Assembly (NCBI GenBank): GCA_027488735.1
Contig: JAIYBB010000011.1
Span: 33,002-97,001 of the forward strand
Reading direction: 5' to 3'
DNA: 64,000 nucleotides
Source of the DNA: Comamonadaceae bacterium
Lineage (GTDB): Bacteria > Pseudomonadota > Gammaproteobacteria > Burkholderiales > Burkholderiaceae_C
Numbering within the stretch: position 1 is the first letter of the stretch; each line of letters opens with the position of its first letter. This document shows positions 42,861 through 51,420 of the stretch, one piece after another. The notes beneath the pieces are model-generated. The model did no database searches, had not been told where the DNA came from, and worked only from the letters and a program-made list of their open reading frames with translations. The translations under genes and the position numbers were made by a program.

Positions 42861-44801
42861 ATGTACACGCCTTTGACTAAATTTGCCGCTCCCGTATTGT
42901 CATTGCCTAGGTTTGCAAAGCGTATGGTGGTGTTGATCATTGACATGGGCTTGTGTGTCTTGACCGTGTGGCTGGCCTACTACCTAAGACTGGGTGAGTT
43001 TATTGCGTTGTCTGGCAACGCGCTGTTGACAACTGGTTGGTCTATGGCATTGGCCTTGCCGGTTTTTATAGTCATGGGTTTGTACCGCGCCATTTTTCGC
43101 TACAGCGGCTGGCCTGCATTGCTGGCTGTTGCACAGGCCATTGGCATTTACGGCTTGCTGTATGCATCCATTTTCACGGCAATGGGTGTGTCCGGTGTGC
43201 CACGCACCATTGGCATCATTCAGCCCATTTTGTTGTTGCTGTTTGTCGGTGCTTCCAGGGCATTTGCACGCGTGTGGCTCGGTGACCAGTACCGCAGTAT
43301 TTTGAAACAAGGCGCCCGAGCCAAGGTGCTGATTTACGGCGCTGGCAGCACCGGCCGGCAACTGGTCGCTGCCATGGCCAACAGCCACGAGATGCAAGTG
43401 GTGGGTTTCTTGGATGATGACGACCGTTTGCATGGCCATGTATTGAACGGGCAGCCTATCTACAACCCGGTGGACCTGAACCAGTTGGTCGCCACGTTGG
43501 GCATCAGCGATGTGTTGCTGGCCATGCCTGGGCTGAACCGCAAAAGCCGCAACGACATTTTGATCCGCATACGGGCCGCTCGTGTGGCTGTGCGCACCTT
43601 GCCCAGCATGACGGAATTGGCCCAAGGAAAAGTCAGTGTGTCAGATCTGCGTGAATTGGACATCGATGATTTGCTCGGGCGCGAAGCCGTCGCCCCCAAC
43701 CATATCTTGCTGGTGAAAAATATCAGTGGCAAAGTGGTGTTGGTCACGGGCGCGGGTGGATCAATTGGCAGCGAGTTGTGTCGACAAATCTTGGCAGTCA
43801 AGCCTGCCAAGTTGCTGTTGATTGAACAAAGCGAATTTGCGCTGTATGCCATTCACCAAGAGTTAGAAGAAAAGCAAACCCAGAAAAACAGCGTGTTGGT
43901 TCCTTTGTTGGCTTCCGTGCAAGATGTCGACAGAATGCGCGAAATCATGGCGACATGGCAACCCGACACGGTCTACCACGCAGCGGCCTACAAACACGTG
44001 CCACTGGTTGAGCACAACCCATCCGAGGGAATCAAAAACAATGTGCTGGGTACCTTGCGTACCGCGCAAGCCGCCGCTGAAAACGGGGTGGCGGATTTTG
44101 TTTTGATCAGCACCGACAAAGCGGTGCGACCCACCAACATCATGGGCGCGAGCAAGCGATTGGCTGAACTGGTGTTGCAAGCACTGGCTACTCAGTCATC
44201 CTCTACACGCTTTAGCATGGTCAGATTTGGCAATGTCTTGGGCTCTTCAGGTTCCGTGGTGCCGCGGTTTCGTCAGCAAATTCGCGACGGCGGGCCGGTC
44301 ACCTTGACCCACCCGGATATCACGCGTTACTTCATGACCATTCCTGAAGCGGCCCAATTGGTGATTCAGGCGGGTGCCATGGCCAAGGGCGGCGATGTGT
44401 TTGTGCTTGACATGGGTCAGCCCGTGAAGATCATGGATTTGGCATGCCGAATCATTGAGCTGTCCGGCTTGCAAGTTAAAAATGCAGACAATCCCGATGG
44501 GGATATCGACATAGAAATCACCGGTCTTCGTCCTGGCGAAAAGTTGTATGAAGAATTGTTGATTGGTGACAACCCAAGGTCCACGTCTCACCCGCGGATC
44601 ATGAAGGCGCATGAAGAACACATGGGCTGGGACGAACTAGAACAAAAACTGCGCTCCTTGGAAATGGTGCTCAATATCAACGATGTGGCAGTGATTCGCT
44701 TGATGATGCAACAGTTGGTGCCCGGCTACACGCCCGACGACGAGATCGTTGATTGGGTGTACATGGAGCAAGAGGCCGAGGCGCTGGCGCTTTCGAGGTA
44801 A
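42861..44801 (+). CDS. WbpM/PglF-type UDP-GlcNAc 4,6-dehydratase (membrane)
   Basis: The 646-residue inner-membrane enzyme has four membrane helices in its first 130 residues. An intermediate Rossmann domain (VLIYGAGSTGRQL near 155) follows, then the catalytic SDR domain with VVLVTGAGGSIGSELCRQ near 292, VYHAAAYKHVPLVE, STDKAVRPTNIMGASK (Met in place of Tyr) and RFGNVLGSSGSVVP. It makes UDP-4-keto-6-deoxy-GlcNAc for the reductase at 41308. Length and layout fit WbpM/CapD (about 620-660). It closes the polysaccharide locus. Confidence 0.93.
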   Translation: MYTPLTKFAAPVLSLPRFAKRMVVLIIDMGLCVLTVWLAYYLRLGEFIALSGNALLTTGWSMALALPVFIVMGLYRAIFRYSGWPALLAVAQAIGIYGLLYASIFTAMGVSGVPRTIGIIQPILLLLFVGASRAFARVWLGDQYRSILKQGARAKVLIYGAGSTGRQLVAAMANSHEMQVVGFLDDDDRLHGHVLNGQPIYNPVDLNQLVATLGISDVLLAMPGLNRKSRNDILIRIRAARVAVRTLPSMTELAQGKVSVSDLRELDIDDLLGREAVAPNHILLVKNISGKVVLVTGAGGSIGSELCRQILAVKPAKLLLIEQSEFALYAIHQELEEKQTQKNSVLVPLLASVQDVDRMREIMATWQPDTVYHAAAYKHVPLVEHNPSEGIKNNVLGTLRTAQAAAENGVADFVLISTDKAVRPTNIMGASKRLAELVLQALATQSSSTRFSMVRFGNVLGSSGSVVPRFRQQIRDGGPVTLTHPDITRYFMTIPEAAQLVIQAGAMAKGGDVFVLDMGQPVKIMDLACRIIELSGLQVKNADNPDGDIDIEITGLRPGEKLYEELLIGDNPRSTSHPRIMKAHEEHMGWDELEQKLRSLEMVLNINDVAVIRLMMQQLVPGYTPDDEIVDWVYMEQEAEALALSR

Positions 44802-44887
44802 TTTGGCAATCTATTGGTCTAAGCATCCAAATAATAATAACTTAATACTAATAAAATGAATATTTCATTGGCAAGCGTCAATTTTTA

Positions 44888-44916
44888 TTGACACAAAGCT
44901 TGTCAAAATATGTAAA
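44888..44916 (+). promoter_or_regulatory. Sigma-70 promoter candidate for the 42-aa protein gene
   Basis: A perfect -35 TTGACA (44888-44893) is followed after 17 bases by TGTAAA (44911-44916), which matches the -10 consensus at four of six positions. The expected start of transcription is near 44923, about 40 bases before the small gene's ATG at 44964. Confidence 0.6.
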
Positions 44917-44963
44917 CCCAACTAGACTTCCCTGACCACCCACCCTTTTCAGAAAGGTCAGCC

Positions 44964-45092
44964 ATGAACCAGAGCCTTGCAATACAAACCCGAAACAAAT
45001 TGGCCAAGGTCTACATTGGTGGCTTTGTGGCGTTCAGCGGAATGATCACCTTGTGGGTATCGATTCTGGTGATTGCCAACCGCACCAGCTAA
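44964..45092 (+). CDS. Small membrane protein, 42 aa (unrecognised)
   Basis: This reading frame is short but well equipped: promoter at 44888-44916, ribosome binding site AAAGG (44953-44957) six bases before the ATG, and an intrinsic terminator at 45136-45170. The product begins MNQSLAIQTRNKLAKVY, then has one membrane helix (about 18-38, GGFVAFSGMITLWVSILVIA) and a short RTS tail. With positive charge before the helix, the N-terminus is predicted inside. I recognise no family. It is not translationally coupled to either neighbour, wbpM-like or phoX. It could be a small regulator or subunit of a membrane complex. Confidence 0.65.
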   Translation: MNQSLAIQTRNKLAKVYIGGFVAFSGMITLWVSILVIANRTS

Positions 45093-45135
45093 TTTCACTG
45101 CTGCAGCAACGCCCAAGCGTTGCAACACATTCATC

Positions 45136-45170
45136 AACCCTTGCGATCGCTCGCAGGGGTTTTTGTTTTT
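45136..45170 (+). terminator. Rho-independent terminator
   Basis: An 11-bp stem (AACCCTTGCGA pairing with TCGCAGGGGTT, one G-T wobble) with loop TCGC is followed by a TTTTGTTTTT run. It sits 44 bases after the 42-aa gene, and the next stretch to phoX (45171-45308) carries no other gene. Confidence 0.85.
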
Positions 45171-45308
45171 GGGGCGGGCATTTTGCAGGCGATCCAACTT
45201 CTGTCATGGTCTTTGGCGATACTCAGGCAAAGCTCTGCACCAGTCTTCAAGATGACGCGGCAAGCACGAGATTGATTTGACAAGACAGTTCACAAGAGGA
45301 AAGCAAGC

Positions 45309-47210
45309 ATGGCCAAAGATTTCGACACCATGGAAGACAGCAACCGCTCGGCCAATACCGACATCCATCAGGTGTCAGACCCGGCCAAGCGCATCAGTTT
45401 GCAGTGGTTGGCAGGTTTGTCATTGCTGGCGCACATGGGCGCTGGCAAAGCGCAAAGCGGGCAATCAAACACCATCAGCCGTTTGAATTTTCAAGCGATA
45501 CCTCCTAGCTTGGAAGACTTTGTGCAAGTACCGCCCGGTTACCGCTTCAATATATTGGCGGCTTGGGGCGAGCCGGTAGGTATCCCTGGCAATATGCCGG
45601 CCTACCGCGCTGATGCTTCCAACACCGCCGCAGAGCAAGCCGCGCAAATGGGCATGCACCATGACGGCTTGGTGTTTTTCCCCTTGAACGGCAGTTCGAC
45701 CCATGGCGTCATCATGACCAACCATGAATACACCGATGACGGCTTGCTTCATTCCGACGGTATAGAAAACTGGACCGAAGAAAAGGTCAAAAAATCGCAA
45801 AACGCCCATGGCTTGTCTGCCTATGAGGCCAAGCTCACGGACAAGGGGTGGCAGATGGTGCGGCCTTCGCGTTATGCACGGCGCTTCACCATGGACACAG
45901 AATTTGCCGTCGGCGGACCGGCCGCCGGTCACCAGTTGATGCAAACCGCAGCCGACCCAGCGGGCCAACGCATCAAAGGCACGTTGAACAATTGCGCGAG
46001 CAGCATGACGCCTTGGGGCACGTATTTGTCCGGGGAAGAAAACTTTGCGTTTTACTTTGCGGCGGGTGACAAACCCTCCGCTCATCACAAGCGCTGGGGC
46101 TTGCGCGCCAAAAGTTTTTACCAGTGGGACAAGCACGATGAGCGTTTTGATGCGGTACGCCATCCGAACGAGCCCAACCGTTTCGGCTGGATCGTCGAAG
46201 TCGATCCGATGGACCCAAACAGCACGCCGATCAAACGCACCGCTATCGGCAGGGGTGCGCACGAAGGCGCATGGGTGACGCAATCGGGTGATGGTCGCGC
46301 CGTGGTGTACTCGGGGGAAGACGCGCGTTTTGAATACATCTACAAATTCATCAGCCGCGACAAGATCGCGCCGGGCGGTGCAGCTGCCAACCGCGAACTG
46401 CTGGACCACGGTACCTTGTACGTAGCAAGGTTTGACGCCGATGGCAGCGGGAGATGGTTGCCGCTGGTGCACGGCAGTGGGCCGCTCACAGCTGCCAATG
46501 GGTTTGCCGACCAAGGCGAAGTGTTGATCAAAGCCAGACAGGCCAGCGATTTGCTGGGGGCCACCAAAATGGACCGCCCTGAATGGCTGACCATCGACCG
46601 CGACAGCGGTTGGGTGTATTGCACACTCACCAACAACAGCAACCGAGGACAAGACAAACACCCGGGTGTGGATGCGGCCAACCCCCGCGCCAACAACACC
46701 ATGGGTCAAATCATCCGTTGGCGCGACACGCAGATGTTTGCGGGTGACACATTTGTCTGGAACCATTTGCTGCTGGCCGGCGACCCGGCCAACGAACGCG
46801 AGCAGGCCAAAGGCAATATCAAAGGTGACTTCTTTGCGTGTCCGGATGGCTTGTCCTTCGGACCGGGTGGTTTGCTCTGGATACAAACCGATGTGCACTC
46901 CAGCCAATTGAACCAAGGCGAACTCAAGCGCATCGGCAACAACCAGATGCTGGTCTGCGACCCCAGCACCGGTGAAGTCAAGCGGTTTCTCACGGGGCCG
47001 AATATGTGTGAAATCACCGGCCTGTCTTTCACCCCCGACGGCACCACCTTGTTCATCAATGTCCAACACCCGGGCGAAACACCAAGCGACCGAGGCGACC
47101 CCAAATACCCCAACCAGTTTTCCAGTTGGCCGGACCATATTGACGAAAACCGTCCGCGATCAGCCACGGTTGCCATTAGAAAAACAGATGGCGGTGTGAT
47201 TGGCGGGTGA
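45309..47210 (+). CDS. phoX: PhoX-family phosphatase (DUF839)
   Basis: The 633-residue protein matches PhoX-type alkaline phosphatases, Ca/Fe-dependent periplasmic enzymes that release phosphate from esters. Visible blocks are LEDFVQVPPGYRFNILAAWGEP, IMTNHEYTDDGLL, NNCASSMTPWGTYLSGEENF, GRGAHEGAWV, RFEYIYKFISRD and TGLSFTPDGTTLFINVQHPGE. PhoX is normally exported by Tat. Here the N-terminus has KRISLQWLAGLSLLA, with Lys-Arg instead of the Arg pair, so the export route is uncertain. A GAGGAAAGC ribosome binding site lies just before the ATG. No convincing Pho box was found upstream. Confidence 0.88.
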   Translation: MAKDFDTMEDSNRSANTDIHQVSDPAKRISLQWLAGLSLLAHMGAGKAQSGQSNTISRLNFQAIPPSLEDFVQVPPGYRFNILAAWGEPVGIPGNMPAYRADASNTAAEQAAQMGMHHDGLVFFPLNGSSTHGVIMTNHEYTDDGLLHSDGIENWTEEKVKKSQNAHGLSAYEAKLTDKGWQMVRPSRYARRFTMDTEFAVGGPAAGHQLMQTAADPAGQRIKGTLNNCASSMTPWGTYLSGEENFAFYFAAGDKPSAHHKRWGLRAKSFYQWDKHDERFDAVRHPNEPNRFGWIVEVDPMDPNSTPIKRTAIGRGAHEGAWVTQSGDGRAVVYSGEDARFEYIYKFISRDKIAPGGAAANRELLDHGTLYVARFDADGSGRWLPLVHGSGPLTAANGFADQGEVLIKARQASDLLGATKMDRPEWLTIDRDSGWVYCTLTNNSNRGQDKHPGVDAANPRANNTMGQIIRWRDTQMFAGDTFVWNHLLLAGDPANEREQAKGNIKGDFFACPDGLSFGPGGLLWIQTDVHSSQLNQGELKRIGNNQMLVCDPSTGEVKRFLTGPNMCEITGLSFTPDGTTLFINVQHPGETPSDRGDPKYPNQFSSWPDHIDENRPRSATVAIRKTDGGVIGG

Positions 47211-47333
47211 CAGCGTCAATAGACATCCAACGCACGGACCCCTGCGCTGCGGCTAAGATGCTTGCATGACTTGCGAGCTTGTGCGTGAATGTCTTGCAGG
47301 ACCATGCCCCACCCATTGAACCAGGAGATGCAA

Positions 47334-47828
47334 ATGACTTCATTCAGCCACTCAGTGAAAGCGCTGGCCATAGCAGTCATCACCACCATCGCTGCCAACG
47401 CAACGGTCATGGCACAACACCTGGACAAGCCGTTCACTGTGGTGGAGCCGGAGCAAATACAGTGGAAAGATGCTGGCAAAGGCGTCAAATTTGCAGTGAT
47501 CTCGGGCGACCCGTCCAAGCCGGGGCCTTATGTGATTCGCGTCATTTTTCCACCGGGCGTCATGAGTGCGCCGCACTACCACCGCGAAGACCGCTACGTC
47601 ACTGTGATGCAAGGCACTTGGTTGGCGGGTGTCGATGACAGTTGGGACCCGAAAACCACGCAACCCCTCAGTGCGGGCAGTTACATGTTGCATCCGGCAG
47701 GTGCCATCCATTACGACGGCGGCGGCAGCGAAAGCGCCACGGTGCAAATCATGGGCATCGGACCGAGCAGCACCACGTTTTTGTTTCCGCAGGTAGGCGA
47801 TTTCGGTGAACCACGCAAACTCAATTGA
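47334..47828 (+). CDS. Exported cupin-domain protein
   Basis: The 164-residue protein has a Sec signal peptide (1-28, ANATVMAQ) and a single cupin barrel with APHYHREDRYVTVMQGTWLAG (HxH metal site) and a later MLHPAGAIHYDGGG. Such periplasmic cupins have various or unknown roles. AGGAG six bases before the ATG at 47334 decides this start; a longer frame to 47289 lacks a binding site. Confidence 0.82.
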   Translation: MTSFSHSVKALAIAVITTIAANATVMAQHLDKPFTVVEPEQIQWKDAGKGVKFAVISGDPSKPGPYVIRVIFPPGVMSAPHYHREDRYVTVMQGTWLAGVDDSWDPKTTQPLSAGSYMLHPAGAIHYDGGGSESATVQIMGIGPSSTTFLFPQVGDFGEPRKLN

Positions 47829-47832
47829 TGCC

Positions 47833-48303
47833 ATGGTGTTTGTCATGGCACCTGTGAAGTGGACAGCCTCTGCGTGCGGATGCGAACTGCCAAGGAACCG
47901 CTCTGTTTATCTGCGTGCTTGTGTTGGCTTCGCCAGTATTGTTGTGGGATGGCTCTGCAGTCTGCCTGCCCATGCGCAATGGCAGTTGCTCACAACTGAC
48001 GCGCAAGGACGTTTTTTCTACGACGCTGCGGTGCAACGAGAAGGCGAGCAAGTCAATCTGTGGCGAATGACAGACTTCGCCCAACCACTGACGAATTTAG
48101 AAGGCAAAGAAGTGCGTTCTGAAAAACTGCGCACCACCATTGATTGCAGTCAGGCCAAGTTGGCTTATTCGCAGGTCACGCGTTATGCGGGTGTGCAGGC
48201 GACGGGTGAGGTGATGAACCACTACGAAACACCTTTGCGTTTCACCCGCATTGCGCCGGACAGTGTGGATGCGTTGCTGATGCAAAAAGTTTGTAGAAAA
48301 TAA
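47833..48303 (+). CDS. Surface-adhesin E-like exported protein (hypothetical)
   Basis: The protein has about 156 residues with a hydrophobic export segment (about 27-50, CVGFASIVVGWLCSLPAHAQ). The mature domain QWQLLTTDAQGRFFYDAAVQREG followed by VNLWRMTDFAQPL and DCSQAKLAYSQVTRYAG matches the pattern of the surface-adhesin E-like (Adhesin_E) domain. The function in this group is unknown. The N-terminus is uncertain: ATG codons at 47833 and 47845 or an earlier one at 47806 that overlaps the cupin gene are all possible. Confidence 0.65.
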   Translation: MVFVMAPVKWTASACGCELPRNRSVYLRACVGFASIVVGWLCSLPAHAQWQLLTTDAQGRFFYDAAVQREGEQVNLWRMTDFAQPLTNLEGKEVRSEKLRTTIDCSQAKLAYSQVTRYAGVQATGEVMNHYETPLRFTRIAPDSVDALLMQKVCRK

Positions 48304-48317
48304 TTTGGTGTTTGCCC

Positions 48318-49385
48318 ATGCTGATTAACAACACACCACCCCGATTGACTTCCTTGGCCCACGGCGGCGGCTGCGGTTGCAAGATCGCGCCCGGCGTGCT
48401 GCGCGACATCCTCTCGAACATGAAAGGCTTTGCGCTGCCGCCCGCTTTGCTGGTCGGCATTGACACCTCGGACGACGCGGCCGTGTATTTGCTGAATGAC
48501 CAGCAAGCGCTGATAGCCACCACAGACTTTTTCATGCCGGTGGTGGACGATCCGTTTGACTTCGGACGCATCGCCGCCACCAACGCCATCAGCGATGTCT
48601 ATGCCATGGGCGGCACACCCATTTTTGCGCTGGCGCTGGTCGGAATGCCCATCAGTGTGCTCAGCACGGAAACGATTGGACAGATATTGGCGGGCGGGCA
48701 AAGTGTGTGTCAGGCCGCAGGTATTCCGATTGCTGGCGGCCACAGCATCGATTCGGTAGAACCGATTTACGGTTTGGTGGTGTTGGGCTTGGCGCACCCG
48801 AGCCGCATCAAGCGTAACGCCTCAGCGCAGGCAGGCGATGTGTTGGTGCTGGGCAAACCGCTGGGCGTGGGCGTGTTGTCTGCCGCTTTGAAAAAAGAGC
48901 AACTCTCCGCTGAGGGCTATGCGCAAATGATCGACACGACCACGCGCTTGAACACGCCCGGCCCTGAACTCGCCGCCATGCAAGATGTGCACGCCATGAC
49001 CGATGTCACTGGTTTTGGTTTGGCCGGACACGCGTTGGAGTTGGCGCGCGGCTCGGGCTTGGATGTGCATATCGATTGGTCCCAAGTGCCGTTGCTGGAT
49101 GGCGTGCGTGCGCTTGCTCAGGCTGGCCACATAACAGGCGCATCTGCGCGTAACTGGAGCGGCTATGGCGCGGACGTGCAATTGCCCGTTGCCGGTTTTG
49201 ATGCAATTGACCAAGCTTTGTTGAGCGACCCGCAAACCAGCGGCGGCTTGCTGGTCAGTTGTGCGCCGGGTGCGGTGCAAGCCGTGATGGACGTGTTTGA
49301 GCGACATGGTTTTGCGCAGGCGGCAGTGGTGGGTGAAGTGACGGTGAAAGCGGGGGATAGGGCTGTGTTGAGCGTTTCTAATTAA
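48318..49385 (+). CDS. selD: Selenide, water dikinase
   Basis: The 355-residue enzyme makes selenophosphate from selenide and ATP for selenoprotein and seleno-tRNA synthesis. Its N-terminal LAHGGGCGCKIAPG holds the catalytic Cys19 and Cys21 (no selenocysteine codon). GIDTSDDAAVY, TTDFFMPVVDDPFDFGRIAATNA and MTDVTGFGLAGHALE follow, and then DPQTSGGLL. The ATG at 48318 is used; TTG six bases before is possible. The neighbours are not selenium genes. Confidence 0.93.
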   Translation: MLINNTPPRLTSLAHGGGCGCKIAPGVLRDILSNMKGFALPPALLVGIDTSDDAAVYLLNDQQALIATTDFFMPVVDDPFDFGRIAATNAISDVYAMGGTPIFALALVGMPISVLSTETIGQILAGGQSVCQAAGIPIAGGHSIDSVEPIYGLVVLGLAHPSRIKRNASAQAGDVLVLGKPLGVGVLSAALKKEQLSAEGYAQMIDTTTRLNTPGPELAAMQDVHAMTDVTGFGLAGHALELARGSGLDVHIDWSQVPLLDGVRALAQAGHITGASARNWSGYGADVQLPVAGFDAIDQALLSDPQTSGGLLVSCAPGAVQAVMDVFERHGFAQAAVVGEVTVKAGDRAVLSVSN

Positions 49386-49399
49386 CTGTTCATCAAAAC

Positions 49400-50167
49400 T
49401 CAATCCGCATACCCCGGATTGACCCGGTCCAGCACCCGCATCATGGCTTCGAAATACAAGCGTTCGCGCTCGGAGACAGGGTGGCGGTCGTTGGGTGAGC
49501 GTTGCAGCACTTCAGCCACCACTTGTTCGCTCATGACTTCCAAGGTTTCGCCGGTGCTCATGGCCAGCACTTGGGTTTGGCAGGCTTTTTCCAATTTGTA
49601 CAAACGGCGGTAAGCCTGAGCCACGGTGTTGCCCACCGTCACCACGCCATGGTTTTTGAGGAACATGACCTGTTTGTCTTGCAGCAATGCGGCCAAGCGT
49701 TCGCCTTCGTCCATGGTTTTGGCCAAGCCGGTGTAATGGTCGTCATAAGCGATGCGGTTGTGAAAGAACGCAGCGGTTTGGCTGGCGGCAAGCAGCCGGT
49801 TGTTTTTCAACATATTGAGTGCTGTGGCCCAAGGCTGGTGGGTGTGCAACACCACCTTGGCGCCGGTGATGCGGTGCAGCGGAGCATGTATGCATTGGGC
49901 CGAGAGTTCAACCACGCCTTGGCCTTCCAGGGTTTCACCTGCGTCGTTGAACACGATGATGTCGCTGGCGCGCGCTTCTGACCAATGTAAACCGTAAGGC
50001 AGTAACAAATACTGGTCGGTGCGCCCGGGCACGATCATGGTGAAGTGGTTGTCTATGCCTTCTTCTAAACCATCGAGCACCGCCAATCGCAGCGCAGCGG
50101 CCAGATGGACTTTGGCTTGCCAAAGGGGGTCGATAGCCGATGAAGTGGGAAGCGTATGAACCGACAT
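49400..50167 (-). CDS. Class II aldolase/adducin-family protein
   Basis: The 255-residue protein has the aldolase II fold: NHFTMIVPGRTDQYLLLPYGLHW, the zinc-binding VVLHTHQPWATAL and LKNHGVVTVGNTVAQAYRRLYKLEKAC. The order of these blocks fits the adducin-like group found widely in proteobacteria, whose substrates are unknown. The catalytic HxH and the later His are present. It converges with selD, ending 14 bases from it. Confidence 0.85.
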   Translation of the reverse strand: MSVHTLPTSSAIDPLWQAKVHLAAALRLAVLDGLEEGIDNHFTMIVPGRTDQYLLLPYGLHWSEARASDIIVFNDAGETLEGQGVVELSAQCIHAPLHRITGAKVVLHTHQPWATALNMLKNNRLLAASQTAAFFHNRIAYDDHYTGLAKTMDEGERLAALLQDKQVMFLKNHGVVTVGNTVAQAYRRLYKLEKACQTQVLAMSTGETLEVMSEQVVAEVLQRSPNDRHPVSERERLYFEAMMRVLDRVNPGYAD

Positions 50168-50213
50168 GAGCGACTTTCAGGTATTGCCAAACAGGTGCGA
50201 AGAATAACTGAAA

Positions 50214-50579
50214 TTATTTTTTTCGCCATGGCGGCGCGCTGGCGTGGCGGTCCTTGGCCTCTTGCGCACGCAAGGCAGCGTCGTAAGCACTTTGCGCCCA
50301 GACTGCGGCGAGTTCGCGGTCATCCAACATGACATCCGGGGCGCTCCAGTAAGACAGTTGCACTTGCTTGCCGCGTTGCACAAAGCCAAAGGCTTGGCAG
50401 CCTTGGTCGGTGAATTTAGCGCGGTTGTGGGCATCGGTTTTCAAATACAAACGGCCTTGCGCGTACAAGCCGAACATCAAGCCGTCACGGTAAATGCCGT
50501 GCGCCCCGAACATGCGGCGGGTGGTGATCTGGCCGAAACCGGCGAACACCTCGTGCAAATACTCGATGAAGTCGCTCAT
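50214..50579 (-). CDS. TfoX N-terminal-domain protein
   Basis: The 121-residue protein reads MSDFIEYLHEVFAGFGQITTRRMFGAHGIYRDGLMF in two pieces, followed by YLKTDAHNRAKFTDQG and a typical FSYW-like QLSYWSAPD. This is the TfoX N-terminal domain (a small alpha/beta fold), as in standalone proteins named DNA transformation protein. A competence role is not proven for these short forms. The start at 50579 is preferred to 50627, which adds a non-conserved 16-residue stretch. It lies directly downstream of a terminator for the barrel gene. Confidence 0.82.
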   Translation of the reverse strand: MSDFIEYLHEVFAGFGQITTRRMFGAHGIYRDGLMFGLYAQGRLYLKTDAHNRAKFTDQGCQAFGFVQRGKQVQLSYWSAPDVMLDDRELAAVWAQSAYDAALRAQEAKDRHASAPPWRKK

Positions 50580-50648
50580 GTCGGCTGTCGGTGGGGCGAT
50601 GTAAAACGAAAAGCAGGCATGGCCCATTATTCATGCAAGGCGCGGAAA

Positions 50649-50672
50649 TAAAAAAGCCACGCTGTGCGTGGC
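50649..50672 (-). terminator. Rho-independent terminator of the outer-membrane barrel gene
   Basis: On the minus strand, a GCCACGC/GCGTGGC stem with a 3-base loop is followed by a run of T (A-run at 50650-50655 on the plus strand). It lies 24 bases after the barrel gene stop codon. Confidence 0.8.
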
Positions 50673-50696
50673 GGTTGAAAAAATATATAGATAAAT

Positions 50697-51287
50697 CTAT
50701 TTAAACATCATGCCCAGACCAATGTTAAATTGAGTGTTTGAAACAGTATCGTCGTCGATGTTTTTACCAGCTGCTTTGGTGTATTTCGTGTACTTGAGTT
50801 CAGCTTGTACATAGGTGGTTTTATTCAGCAAATACCTAGCACCAGCGCCCAGCCCGTAACCTTTTAAAGTGAAATTAGTTTTACCGTAAGAATATTTTGC
50901 AGATTCATAGGAAACTTTGGCGTACGCCAATGTGTTGTCATTTACCAAACTGCCCGCACCCAATGACAGACTGTATGGATTTTTAAAATATATTTTTTGG
51001 CGTCCTTCTTTATCCTCAGATTCACCCGTACCTGATTTGACATTACTGAGGTTGTAATCAATGCCAAATAAAACAGCTATGTCTTTTGTCGCTTCCATGA
51101 CGTAACCGCCATGTAAAGCAACGCCTGCACTTGTGTCGCTAAGGGATTTACCACTAGTTTTTAGTTTTCCATTGCTGACGGCAAGTGTGGCACCTACCTC
51201 AGGCCCGGTGAAGTCAGCCAGCTCGGCCATGGAAGCCGTGGACACCAGCGCCAAGCCCAGCAGCGAAGTTTTTAGTAAAGCATTCAT
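50697..51287 (-). CDS. Outer-membrane beta-barrel protein (porin-like)
   Basis: The 196-residue protein has a signal peptide (MNALLKTSLLGLALVSTASMA, shown in two parts in its cleavage area ASMAELA) and alternating hydrophobic/polar strands. Examples are AKVSYESAKYSYGK and LGAGARYLLNKTTYVQAELKYTKY, typical of OmpX/Omp25-like barrels. Only one aromatic residue (Phe) lies near the C-terminus, followed by Lys. The function is unknown. The terminator downstream and a good AGGGAA ribosome binding site show it is a single-gene unit. Its GC content is visibly lower than rep upstream. Confidence 0.72.
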   Translation of the reverse strand: MNALLKTSLLGLALVSTASMAELADFTGPEVGATLAVSNGKLKTSGKSLSDTSAGVALHGGYVMEATKDIAVLFGIDYNLSNVKSGTGESEDKEGRQKIYFKNPYSLSLGAGSLVNDNTLAYAKVSYESAKYSYGKTNFTLKGYGLGAGARYLLNKTTYVQAELKYTKYTKAAGKNIDDDTVSNTQFNIGLGMMFK

Positions 51288-51420
51288 TTGGAAGTTCCCT
51301 TTGGTTAAAAAGGAAACATTTTCCAGAGAATATGCTTTTTAGCAACTCACAAAGTATTCATAAATGCACGACTAGCGCTGATAACATACTGGAATTGATT
51401 AAAAAACCACAAACAGCGGC

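Noticed and set aside
45200..45230. A possible Pho box (CTGTCAT) before phoX
   Set aside because: Only one half-site fits; the second repeat at 11 bases distance does not match, so PhoB control is not supported by the sequence.
45465..47138. A 557-codon open frame on the minus strand opposite phoX
   Set aside because: It lacks family similarity, mirrors the codon structure of phoX on the other strand, and has no ribosome binding site. Long antisense frames are expected opposite GC-rich genes.
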